DNA from: Aquilaria yunnanensis
Lineage: Eukaryota > Streptophyta > Magnoliopsida > Malvales > Thymelaeaceae
DNA length: 64,000 bases
Direction: 5' to 3'
Assembly (NCBI GenBank): GCA_039654915.1
Contig: CM077595.1
Span: 92,545,501 to 92,609,500, forward strand
Both the position numbers and the translations under genes were made by a program. Position 1 is the stretch's first letter. Every line of letters begins with the position of its first letter. The notes beneath the pieces were generated by a model. It searched no databases, was not told where the DNA came from, and was given only the letters and a program-made list of their open reading frames with translations. Below, piece after piece: positions 36,277 to 45,027 of the stretch.

Positions 36277-38004
36277 ATGGCAGAACAAGCCGAAGGACGT
36301 CTCATGGAGATGGAGTCCAAGATTGAAAGTATGTCAGAACAGATGAGACAATTGATGGAATTAATCAAAGGGAAAGCAACTCAAGTCCCCATCAAAGAAG
36401 TACAAGATCCCACTTATCCCCCGGGATTCACCCCGCAACGAGTCTCAGTCCAAGAAAACCTGTTTCAAGAATCAGGACCGTCTGCTAGTGTTCACCTGAA
36501 ACAAGACACTGTACATGAAGAGAAGAATATATTACCAAAAGAAGAAGCAGAATCTCAAAAGCTCGAAACAATAGAGAAGAGACTGCGAGCCATTGAAGGA
36601 GGTAATATATTCGGATCTCTCTCAGTGGATGACCTCTGCTTAGTGCCAGACGTCATAATCCCTTCGGACTTTAAAGTACCGGATTTCGTAAAATACGATG
36701 GAACGAGTGATCCCATCACTCACATCACACTGTTCCTAAGGAGACTACAACCACTCACAAAAGATGAAAATGTGTGGATTGCACTTTTTCAGGAAAGTCT
36801 CACAAAATCAGCATTGCAGTGGTATCTAAGTCAAGGACCAAGAAACATCAAAACTTGGAATGACCTTGCTCAGGCCTTCATCGGCAACTATAAACATGTT
36901 ATGGACTTGGCTCCGGATCGCCAAACTCTCCAAAACATGGAGAAGAAAAAGCCAGAAACTTTCAAGGAATATGCCCAACGGTGGAGGGACTTAGCTGCAC
37001 AAGTTCAGCCACCCATGACAGAAAAAGAAATGGTTACTTTGTTTGTCCAGACACTGAAATACCCATATTATGACAAACTCATCGGCAATTCGGCAACTAA
37101 TTTCTCCGATGTTGTCATGTCTGGAGAAAGGATCGAGCATGGGATTAGGACTGGGAAGATTGCTGAGTCCTTTAGTGATCCTATGAAAAGAGGAGGACCA
37201 TCCAGAACAAAAGATGAAGAAGTACAACAAATAGGACGCGAAAGAGGGATTCCCCTCGTAGGTACTGTGGTTACCGGTCCTCGCCTATCCTATTCTGCCA
37301 AAAGGCCCAATTATTATCCTACCAATAGGCCCAATGACTATCCTCCCAATATGCCTAATGATTATCCTCCCAATAGGCCCAACAATTATCCTTTCAACAG
37401 GCCTAATCAGTTAGGACCACCTGTTCTGACTCCTCCAGTACCCACACGAAGACCAAAAGAAGTTTTTGCACCAATTCCCATGACTTACACTGAGTTGTAT
37501 CCAAAACTCATAGAAAGTCAACTTATCCGTCCAATTCCTACAAATCCATTTGGACCCCCATATCCAACGTGGTATGACCCCAACATAACTTGCCCATATC
37601 ATGATGGCGTTCCAGGCCATGGCTTGGAAAATTGCACAGCATTGAAACGTATAGTCCAACAATTAATTGAATCAAAGTGGTTGGACTTTTCCGATGAACC
37701 GAACGTCACTCACAATCCATTGCCGCCTCATCAAGGAAAACCAGTCAATATGATAGAAGAACACCGGCTGATGAAAAAGTCAGTCAATGATATCATAACC
37801 CCTCTTAAGCATGTATATTCATGCCTTGTGAAAGAAGCGATTATCATGGGAAAGCCTTCTTTTGGACATGAAGAAGTTGAAGATGAGGAATGGTGCAACT
37901 TTCATGACAGTAAGAGTCATTCTATCCAAGAATGCTCAGAATTCCGTAAGAATCTGCAAAGACTCATAGACTCATCCCAACTTATCGTTTTTATGATGAT
38001 GTGA
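36277..38004 (+). CDS. gag: Gag protein (Tat/Ogre type)
   Basis: 575 codons, intact. Structural protein that packages element RNA into cytoplasmic particles. Residues 1-100 include a coiled coil (MESKIESMSEQMRQLMELI). The conserved Retrotrans_gag core lies at about 125-290 (DFVKYDGTSDPITHI, LTKSALQWYL, TWNDLAQAFIGNYKH, FKEYAQRWRDLAAQV). A degenerate Asn/Pro/Tyr repeat follows (RPNDYPPN-like, about 345-375). Two short Cys/His clusters near the C-terminus (CPYHDGVPGHGLENC at about 450; CNFHDSKSHSIQEC at about 545) replace a classical zinc knuckle and are typical of Tat/Ogre Gag. ATG 36277 is the first in frame. After the TGA at 38002 the -1 frame stays open to 38144 and continues plausible sequence, so the original Gag or Gag-Pro probably extended further. 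Confidence 0.93.
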   Translation: MAEQAEGRLMEMESKIESMSEQMRQLMELIKGKATQVPIKEVQDPTYPPGFTPQRVSVQENLFQESGPSASVHLKQDTVHEEKNILPKEEAESQKLETIEKRLRAIEGGNIFGSLSVDDLCLVPDVIIPSDFKVPDFVKYDGTSDPITHITLFLRRLQPLTKDENVWIALFQESLTKSALQWYLSQGPRNIKTWNDLAQAFIGNYKHVMDLAPDRQTLQNMEKKKPETFKEYAQRWRDLAAQVQPPMTEKEMVTLFVQTLKYPYYDKLIGNSATNFSDVVMSGERIEHGIRTGKIAESFSDPMKRGGPSRTKDEEVQQIGRERGIPLVGTVVTGPRLSYSAKRPNYYPTNRPNDYPPNMPNDYPPNRPNNYPFNRPNQLGPPVLTPPVPTRRPKEVFAPIPMTYTELYPKLIESQLIRPIPTNPFGPPYPTWYDPNITCPYHDGVPGHGLENCTALKRIVQQLIESKWLDFSDEPNVTHNPLPPHQGKPVNMIEEHRLMKKSVNDIITPLKHVYSCLVKEAIIMGKPSFGHEEVEDEEWCNFHDSKSHSIQECSEFRKNLQRLIDSSQLIVFMMM

Positions 38005-41000
38005 ATGTGATCATTAAAGAACAAGAAGTCAATACTATACCGATCTCAAAACCTACTCTTAAGCCGTCAAGTCCCGAGGCCATTCCTCTACAAATCAAAC
38101 AAAACCGAGGTCAAGCTGCTAGGCCCGATGTGATTGGTAATTGAAAGTGAAGATTTTGAGCTGGAATTACATTGATTTTGGAAGGGCTCCAAGTCAGATC
38201 TGACCTAACAGTCCGCATACATTTTTGAATAACAGGGAATCCTTTGAATAAACTTGTATCTTTGAAAGCTTGCAAAAGTAATCTAATAGTAAAAATCTCC
38301 TAGATTTAGTCCAGAATCTAGGGTGTAGTCTTTGTTAAATGGACACCTGGTATTCTTTCTGGTACAACAAAAAGATGTAATGCGTGCATTCTACTACTTT
38401 CCATTTATACACTCTTTGCCATTATACTATCCATTATTGTCATCACACTTTACTTTTTGACAACCGGTAATTCTTTTTGTTCTCCAACAAAAAGATGTTA
38501 TGTGTGCATTCTACCACTTTTTAATTCAATTATTACACCTACACATTCTACCACTTTTTACCAAAAATTTCATTTTTACCTCTATCTCTCAATCTTTGCC
38601 ATTGCACTAACTATTATTGCCATCATACTTTGCTTTCTAAATGATACTACTCGTGGGTGAAAATAAAAAGTTAAGGGAGATTTGATAGTGGTGATCTGGA
38701 AAGTACTACTAAATCTAGCAAGAATGATTTCATATGTTGCACCCCAACTCTTAAAAAAAAAATTCACAGTGGTTATCAACATCCTTGCAAGGAGTCCGGG
38801 ATTAACTTCCAAAGAAGTTAGCTCTCATATTAAATGACTTCAGTGGCCTCCCAATTCTCACAAATGCTCAATACAAAAAAAAAATTCTCAGTTTTCCACA
38901 ACACAAATTCCAACAAAAGAAAGAAGTTCCTCCATTCCATCAAAAGCCATTAAAGGAAAAATCCAAAACAAAAAAAAAGAGACTGAGAGCAAACACAAGC
39001 AAGGCCACTTGAGTCATCTCACTTCAAGAGAGTTATCAAGTATGTCATCACCATAGCTCACAAAAAAAAAAAAGGGAAACAAAAAAAAATAAAAAATAAA
39101 AAGGAAAAAGGGCTCAAACTAGATCAAAAGAAAAAAAAAAGAAAAAAGTGAGCTATGGATTCTAGACTGAAAACCTGCAAAGGCGGTTTAGAACACAAAA
39201 GCAACCCTCAAACCAAGCATGCATAAAGATCACAATAGTTGGGGGGCAACAGATGAGGTCTAACTTTCTGGAAAGAGTGGCAAATTGAGGTCATCACTAT
39301 TGAGTTTTTCACCATAATCAAATTTGCTCACGAGTAGTATTAAAAGACCCTTCTTTCACACCACTCAAACTTAACTTTATTCAGACCTAATATTTACCTC
39401 TTAATATTATTCTCATTCAGCTAAAAGACTGCCACAAAAAAAAAAAACATTCAAACTTAACTTTCCTCACACCTAACATTTACCTCTCGATATCATCCTC
39501 ATTCAGTTAAAAGGCTATTATTGTGAATCATGTTTCTACCTTATTGCCTTGCACAGTTTATGTCTTCGAGTTGGAAAAGGGAAGAATGGCAGGATATTTT
39601 AATTAAAAACAAAGACCGTAAATTACTTTGTCAAGCTTTGCAAATTGATGAAAGTTTTTCTTTAAGGCCAAACCATTATTCATTAATGTATGTAGACTTA
39701 AAAGTGAGGAGATAGCTTGAGTCTTTCTTTAATAAGATGTGGTTCTTGTAAGAGAAATTTACGATCAAGTGCCATCACAAAGGTCTAGAAATGCTCGACC
39801 TTCTGTTAAATCAAAGGCGATATGATACATTTTCTCCACATAAATACCATATTCAGGAGGGCAAAGTAGTCTCTACAAAGCGTAAGAAGAGTACTGCCAA
39901 GAAAGAAGCTCAATAGACAAGGGGGCAAGTCTTATGGATCAGAACCTGAGTCTAAGGAAGAGCAATCATTCGGACTGTAACATGGGGGTAAACAAGTGTC
40001 GGCACGGCCAGAAGAAAATGGGCAAAGCAGACATTGAAAGTAAAGCCTTTGATGGTATCAAATCCATGACAATGGATGAGTACCCGAAAGAGATATAAAT
40101 TATGAGGCGGGCCAACTTTAAAGAAATTGAGGCCAAAATTCAAGAACAAGTCAAAGAAAGGGGATTTTGAAAAAAGTTGGGCTTTTGAGGCAGTGAACAA
40201 AAGCTGGAAAGCATAAAGAGATTCAATGATAGTCCAAGAAGGCAATTATAAAGAGGATCCAGTAAAGCAAAGATATGAAGAACTAGATCAATCCAAAAAA
40301 AATAAAAAATAAAAAAATAAATATAAAAAAAAATAAATAAATAAAAAAAGAACCATCAATTACACATGCTTTGCATTCATGCATTTCACATCATGCATGC
40401 ATGATTTTTACACGATAGGAATCAAATGGGAAACACATCCACCGCACCGTTACAGCAGTATAAGCTGAGATCTCAATAATATCAGCTCTTACCAATCTAT
40501 CACTGGATACACAGCTAATATGCGGGACCAACCCGCATCAGGAATTCAAGGATAAGGTAGACAATATGTCAAAAGCCTGGCAATTGATTCAATAATCGAG
40601 ACTACACCTGGAAGGACAGGATTGACATCAGCTAGTAGTATCCAAAATAAGAGATAGCTATAGCCAAGGATAAGGCAGATATCAAAAAGGATAAAGTAGA
40701 CAATATTGTCAAAAGCTTGGCAATTGATTCAATAATCGAGGCTACACCTGGAAGGACAGGATTGATGCCAGCTTAGCAGCATCCAAGATAAGAGATAGCT
40801 GTGGTCAAAGATAAGGCAGACATCAAGAAATATTGAAGTTGAAACTTTGTTAAAAGCGGACAATGGATTCAATAATCGAGGACTGGATCAACGGATAAAA
40901 AAAAAAATCTATCAAAATGAAGTAGGATCTACTTTTCCGGTTAAACGGCGGATACGGTACTTCGTGACTCTCAAGTCGGTTCTCTCAGTTGCCCATAATA

Positions 41001-41043
41001 ACTGATTCCTTCACCCCTTCTTTCTTTTACTTCCTCCTAGAAA
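38005..41043 (+). other. Non-coding segment in the pol position
   Basis: No RT, protease or integrase motif in any frame. Content: a repeated 'AACAAAAAGATGT' and 'TGCATTCTACCACTTT' block (38370-38530); A-rich runs (39060-39140, 40290-40350); an 89-bp duplication (about 39362-39450 and 39451-39530, 'CTTAACTTT..TCAGACCTAA'-like). An unsupported 61-codon ORF (39530-39715) contains KREEWQDILIKNKDRKLL. It may be leftover host or pol-flank sequence. Confidence 0.6.
40550..40890 (+). repeat. 139-bp tandem repeat upstream of the Cys-rich genes
   Basis: Two full units (40550-40688, 40689-40827) and a partial third to about 40890. Markers: GGATAAGGTAGACAATAT, TTGATTCAATAATCGAG, CACCTGGAAGGACAGGATTG. 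Confidence 0.9.
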
Positions 41044-41481
41044 ATGGATCCTACTTTTTCCGCCTTGCGAAAGTATTTCCCTTCTCTCCCAATGAACATC
41101 CTCAAAAAGATCTACCAAGTTCGCTGTGAACGATTAAGAGTTCTGATGCACAAAGGAATCCCTGAAGATGTGCGGTGGTTAATCGAAGCCAAGGTTCGTC
41201 TAGCAGGTGAAATCCCAGAGGCATTTGTGTCTCACATGCCTGGTATAGGCAAAAGCTCTTATGCCAAAAAGCGAAGAGCGAAAAGGTTACAAGTCTGCCA
41301 TAAATGTGGACGGTGGACTTGTAATACTAAATGTCGTTCTTTAGGGATGATCTCTGATAATCGAGAAGATAAAATACGATTCATTAAGAATGGCCTGAGT
41401 AAAGACTCGTTGGATGATATCCAATTGACTCTTGAGACGCATTCTTGTGGATCTGTGCAACGTGAACTACTTGGTTTGTAG
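41044..41481 (+). pseudogene. Cys-rich NABP-like gene, copy 1 (C-terminally truncated)
   Basis: 145 codons, first of three tandem paralogues. Order: an N-terminal Leu/Ile/Arg-rich region (1-75), a basic patch (YAKKRRAKRL, about 77-88), a zinc-binding motif C-x2-C-x4-C-x3-C (about 90-103), then a conserved FIKNGL block (about 117). This layout resembles the small Cys-rich nucleic-acid-binding proteins of carla- and viti-like plant viruses, some known as RNA-silencing suppressors or nuclear regulators. The homology is inferred by eye. The ORF ends at TAG 41479-41481 where copy 2 has a Trp codon, so it lacks the 37-residue C-terminal part of copy 2; the zinc motif is intact and the shorter protein could still be made. 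The duplicated leader (GCGGATA...ACTGATTC, about 40945-41010) is present, but no TATA box was found upstream. Confidence 0.6.
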
Positions 41482-41754
41482 AGCATTTTTCATGAAGAAC
41501 GAAACCGTTACAGTCCCGGGAATCTGACTGTAAATGACCCTGTTTGCCAGCTTGTAAGAAAACTGGATGGGAAGCAAATCCTCGACTCATAGAAGCCGTT
41601 AATGCCGTTACTGGACGAAAAACCAGTGGAAGATGTGAGCCACAGTCACAATTACTGTACATACAGTTTGTTATATTTGGAAAAGTTTGCATTTTCTTTC
41701 GACAGATGTACACGCTCCCCTAAGTGTAATCAACACGTTATCCCTTTTCATCAC

Positions 41755-41761
41755 TATAAAT
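41755..41761 (+). promoter_or_regulatory. TATA box of copy 2
   Basis: TATAAAT within the cassette 'TTATCCCTTTTCATCAC' + TATAAAT, 121 bp before the copy 2 ATG. The same cassette stands before copy 3 and, changed, before LOG. Confidence 0.65.
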
Positions 41762-41881
41762 GCGTGTTCTTCCTTCTGATTAAGCAGCGGATAAGATACC
41801 CCGTGACTTCTAAATTCAGTTATTCCAGTCTCCTACAATAACTGATTCATTTCCCTCTTCTCTCAAATTCTTCTCTCATCA

Positions 41882-42430
41882 ATGGATTCTACTCTTTCTG
41901 CACTGCGAAAATACTTTCCTTCCCTTCCAATAAAAGTCCTTAAAAAGATCTACCTGGCTAGATGTGAAAGAATCAGAGTTTTTACACGCAAAGGCATTCC
42001 CGATAATGTGCAGTGGATAATTGAAGCTAAGGTCCGTTTGGCGGGTGAAGTTCCAGATGCATTTATGCCCCGCATGCCCGGTTTAGGTAAAAGCCGTTAT
42101 GCCAAAAGGCGAAGAGCAAAGAGACTAGGCGTGTGTTATAAATGTGGGCGATGGAATTGTATTACTAAATGTCGCTCTTTAGGATACATCTTCATAAATC
42201 GTGAAGATAAAAGAAAATTCATTAAGAATGGCCTGCGTAAGGAATCTCTGGAAGATATCCGAGAGACTCTTGAAACGCATTCTTGTGGAAAAGTGCAAGG
42301 TGAAATTATCAGTTTATGGAGGACTTACCATAAAGAACGAAACCGTTACAGTCTTGGGAATGTGATTTTAAACAACCCTGTTTGTCAGTTTGTAAGGAAA
42401 CTGGATGGGAAGCAAATCCCCGACTTATAG
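41882..42430 (+). CDS. Cys-rich NABP-like protein, copy 2 (longest, intact)
   Basis: 182 codons, start ATG 41882 exactly 838 bp after that of copy 1. Regions: basic, helix-prone N-terminus (1-75); nuclear-localisation-like RRRAKRL (about 82-88); single zinc motif C-x2-C-x4-C-x3-C (CYKCGRWNCITKC, 90-102); FIKNGLRKESLEDI block; then a 45-residue C-terminal part with HSCGK and NNPVCQFVRKLDG. Similarity to the nucleic-acid-binding Cys-rich proteins of carla- and viti-like RNA viruses is my reading of the basic-patch, Cys-motif and FI-x-G order. In those viruses the protein binds nucleic acid, can enter the nucleus and may suppress RNA silencing. A role in shielding the element from silencing is inference only. 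Own TATA box upstream, and sense orientation with gag. A plant or element protein with a convergent zinc motif is the alternative. Confidence 0.65.
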   Translation: MDSTLSALRKYFPSLPIKVLKKIYLARCERIRVFTRKGIPDNVQWIIEAKVRLAGEVPDAFMPRMPGLGKSRYAKRRRAKRLGVCYKCGRWNCITKCRSLGYIFINREDKRKFIKNGLRKESLEDIRETLETHSCGKVQGEIISLWRTYHKERNRYSLGNVILNNPVCQFVRKLDGKQIPDL

Positions 42431-42580
42431 AAGGCATTGAAGCCATTACTGGACATAAATCAGTGGAAGATGAGAGCCACGGTCATGATTCCTGTACATA
42501 TAAGCTGTCATTTGTCTTTTCTTTTGACAATAATGTACTTGCTTCTGTAAGTGTAATTAACGCATTATCCCTTTCATCAC

Positions 42581-42588
42581 TATAAATA
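42581..42588 (+). promoter_or_regulatory. TATA box of copy 3
   Basis: TATAAATA in the cassette 'GCATTATCCCTTTCATCAC' + TATAAATA, 66 bp before ATG 42647. Confidence 0.65.
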
Positions 42589-42646
42589 TGTGTTAGTTAT
42601 TTTCGTTTCCTACAATCACTAATTTCTTTCTTTGCCTCCTTCATCA

Positions 42647-43027
42647 ATGGAGTCTTCTCTTTCCGCCCTACGAAAGTATTTTCCTTCCTTCCCAATAAAT
42701 GTTCTTAAAAAGATTTATCAAGCTAGATGTGAACGATTCAGAGTATTTATGCACAAAGGCATTCCTGATAATGTGCGATGGCTAATCGAAGCTAAAGTTC
42801 GTTTGGCTGGTGAAGTTCCAGATGCGTTCTTTCCCCGTATGCCCGGCTTTGGTAAAAGCGCTTATGCCAAAAAAAGAAGAGCAAAGAGGCTAGGCGTTTG
42901 TCATAATTGTGGATGGTGGATTTGCGGCAATAAATGTCGTTCTCCAGGAGTGATCACCAGAAATCGTAATGATAGAATAAGATTCATTAAGAATGGCTTG
43001 CGTAAGGAATCTCTAGAAGATATTTGA
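42647..43027 (+). pseudogene. Cys-rich NABP-like gene, copy 3 (early stop)
   Basis: 126 codons from ATG 42647 (the TTG-initiated extension to 42632 has no merit). Same domain order as copy 2: the zinc motif is kept (CHNCGWWICGNKC) and so are the basic patch and the FIKNGLRKESLEDI block. It ends at TGA 43025-43027 where copy 2 has an Arg codon. Downstream, homology to copy 2 continues to about 43200 but with an A-run (about 43095) that also disturbs the frame, so the C-terminal part is lost. A shorter, zinc-motif-containing protein could still be produced. Confidence 0.6.
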
Positions 43028-43224
43028 GAGGTTCTTGAAGCGCATTCTTGCGGAATAGTGCAATTTGAGGTTGTTGGATTATGGATAATTTTCCAAAAAA
43101 AATGAGATCGTTACAGTCTTGGGAATCTGACCCTAAATGACCCTGTTTGCCAGTTTGTGAGAAAGCTAGATGAGATGCAAATCACCGATTCATAGAAAGC
43201 ATTGAAGCCATTACTGGACGCAAA

Positions 43225-43800
43225 GCCAGTGGAAGACGAGGATCAAAGTCACGATTACTGTACGTGCTAGCTGTCGTTTTTGAAATTTTCCTCCCCTTTT
43301 GGTAATAATGTATCCACTCCTGACGTGAACCAAAGTCACGATTACTGTACGTGCTAGCTGTCGCTTTTGAAATTTTCCTCCCCTTTTGGTAATAATGTAT
43401 CCACTTCTGACGTGAACTAAAGTCACGATCACTGTACGTGCTAGCTGTCGCTTTTGAAATTTTCCTCCCCTTTCGGCGATAATGTATCCACTCCTGACAT
43501 GAGCCATAGTTACGATACTGTACATGCTAGCTGTCGCTTTTGCAATTTTCCTTCTCCTTTGGCGATAATGTACCCACTCCTGACATGAGATACAGTTATG
43601 ATTACTGTATATAGCGGCCACTTTTTAAAATTTCCCTTCTCTTCCAACAATCACGTACCTACTCCTGACGTAAGCTACAGTAGTGACTACTGTACATGCT
43701 AGCAGCTATTTTGAAAATTTTCCTCCTCTTTTAACGATAGTGTACCCATACCTGACCAGAGTCATACTCATGACTACTGTGAATAGCTGGCAATAATGTA
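43225..43800 (+). repeat. ~86-bp tandem array between copy 3 and LOG
   Basis: Seven degenerate units (phases at about 43240, 43327, 43415, 43501, 43588, 43670, 43757), each with 'AGTCACGATTACTGTACGTG', 'CTAGCTGTCGCTTTTG' and 'GATAATGTATCCACTCCTGA'. Single copies of the same sequence follow copy 1 (about 41640) and copy 2 (about 42478), so the array is an amplified piece of the intergenic promoter-proximal DNA. It ends 40-45 bp before the LOG TATA box. Confidence 0.85.
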
Positions 43801-43842
43801 TCCACTCTTGAAAATAAAATTATTGCCTTATCTCTTCATCTC

Positions 43843-43850
43843 TATAAATA
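43843..43850 (+). promoter_or_regulatory. TATA box of LOG
   Basis: TATAAATA preceded by 'TTGCCTTATCTCTTCATC', a changed version of the cassette before copies 2 and 3. It lies 40 bp before ATG 43883, giving a leader of only about 10 nt if initiation is at the usual distance. It therefore excludes the upstream in-frame ATG 43796 and probably the out-of-frame ATG 43873. Confidence 0.6.
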
Positions 43851-43882
43851 TATCCTCTTTTCTCACAAGGGTATGGATAGGA

Positions 43883-44512
43883 ATGGAGAAAACCCCAACT
43901 CGTAAATCCCGAAGTATTTGTGTATTTTCTGGGGTTTTTCCTGGAAAAGATGAAGAGTATTTAAAGGCAGCCAACCATTTGGGTAGAGTATTAGCTGAGC
44001 GAAAAATACATTTAGTTTATGGAGAAGGTAGTGTCGGATTAATGGGAGGTGTAGCATCAGCAGCATCTTTAGGAGGAAATCAAGTTTTGGGCATCATCCC
44101 TGGACCTTTGAAATTTGTTTCTGGGGGCACGATTGGAGAAGAATTAGTGGTTAAAAATTTGCAAGAGCGTGTGTTACAAATGCTTTTAAATGCTGATGCT
44201 TTTATCGCTCTACCAGGTGGTTTTGGCACATTGGGAGAAGTCTTTCAAATTGCTTCCATGGCCCAACTTAATTTGCATAAGAAACCCATTGGGCTTTTAA
44301 ATGTTAACAATTTCTTTACAGGTCTGATAGCTTTTATGGATTATGCTATGCAGAAGAATTTCATATCAAGAGTGGCACGGCGAATCATAATATCCGCAAC
44401 AACTGCTGAAGAATTGCTAGATAAAATACAAGCTTTTGTTCCTGAACCAGATCCAGCAATAATTCAGATAGACTGGACACGACAGTCTTTCCCGACCAGT
44501 TCACTCCCATAA
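43883..44512 (+). CDS. LOG: LOG-family cytokinin riboside 5'-monophosphate phosphoribohydrolase
   Basis: 209 codons, intronless, full family length. LOG enzymes remove ribose 5'-phosphate from cytokinin nucleotides, giving active cytokinin bases in one cytosolic step. Visible motifs: N-terminal Rossmann strand ICVFSG (about 11-16), LVYGEGSVGLMGGVA (family form GGGSxGLMG), VLGIIP, GGTIGE, the signature PGGFGTLGE (PGGxGTxxE, catalytic Glu kept) at about 114-122, then KPIGLLNVNNFF and FISRVARRIIISATTAEELL, all collinear with plant LOGs. Departures: GEG for GGG, a shortened loop before GGTIGE, and the family MHxRKA motif replaced by LQERVLQM (Arg kept, Lys lost). Start 43883 chosen because residue 1 onward aligns with LOGs and the TATA box is at 43843; the frame is open to ATG 43796. 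The retained ORF suggests selection or recent capture. Activity is uncertain because of the motif changes. Confidence 0.9.
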   Translation: MEKTPTRKSRSICVFSGVFPGKDEEYLKAANHLGRVLAERKIHLVYGEGSVGLMGGVASAASLGGNQVLGIIPGPLKFVSGGTIGEELVVKNLQERVLQMLLNADAFIALPGGFGTLGEVFQIASMAQLNLHKKPIGLLNVNNFFTGLIAFMDYAMQKNFISRVARRIIISATTAEELLDKIQAFVPEPDPAIIQIDWTRQSFPTSSLP

Positions 44513-45027
44513 TGGTCCTCTACTCACCCTGTTGAAGAATTGTGGAAGAAAGAAGCGATCTGATCTGTTTTTCTTGTCCTTTAGTTTTATTATCAGCATT
44601 TTCTTTCGCGTTTCAGTTTTTCTTTTCAGGAAATTTCTTTTTTTTTATAATATAGTTTCGTCCAAGCTGATATTAAAACCATAGGACAATGCCTTTAGGT
44701 TGGAATGGCTGAGTAAAGAGTAATTTTTGTTACTCTTGAGACGCATCCTATTAGGTCTACTAGGCATAACATTTTGGGGTAGTTAAGCTTTAACCTTATT
44801 CGGATGACATATCTCACAAGGGAATCTATATTTACTGAAGAAAATATTAGATGAACCTTGAATATTGATTCCAAACATCCGTTCCCTTTACATAATTTGT
44901 CAGTGTTATTGTCATCATCAAGATTCACTCGTTTTATCGAAGCCTAATTCTTTGTGCTCGCCTATTATGAAAATTCACACTTTCGAAGAAAATTATTCCA
45001 ATTTCAATTGCTTTCATATAAATTTCG
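44513..45027 (+). other. 3' flank of LOG
   Basis: No gene. T-rich 'TTTTTCTTGTCCTTTAG' stretches and a possible poly(A) region around 44640-44660. ORFs here are unsupported. Confidence 0.45.

Noticed and set aside
39530..39715. 61-codon ORF as remnant of pol
   Set aside because: No RT, RNase H or integrase motif; it ends without continuity on either side.
43211..43621. 136-codon minus-strand ORF with internal repeats
   Set aside because: It is the antisense reading of the 86-bp tandem array upstream of LOG.
43796..43882. N-terminal extension of LOG from ATG 43796 as a targeting peptide
   Set aside because: The TATA box at 43843 lies inside it and its sequence is promoter and array DNA shared with non-coding copies.
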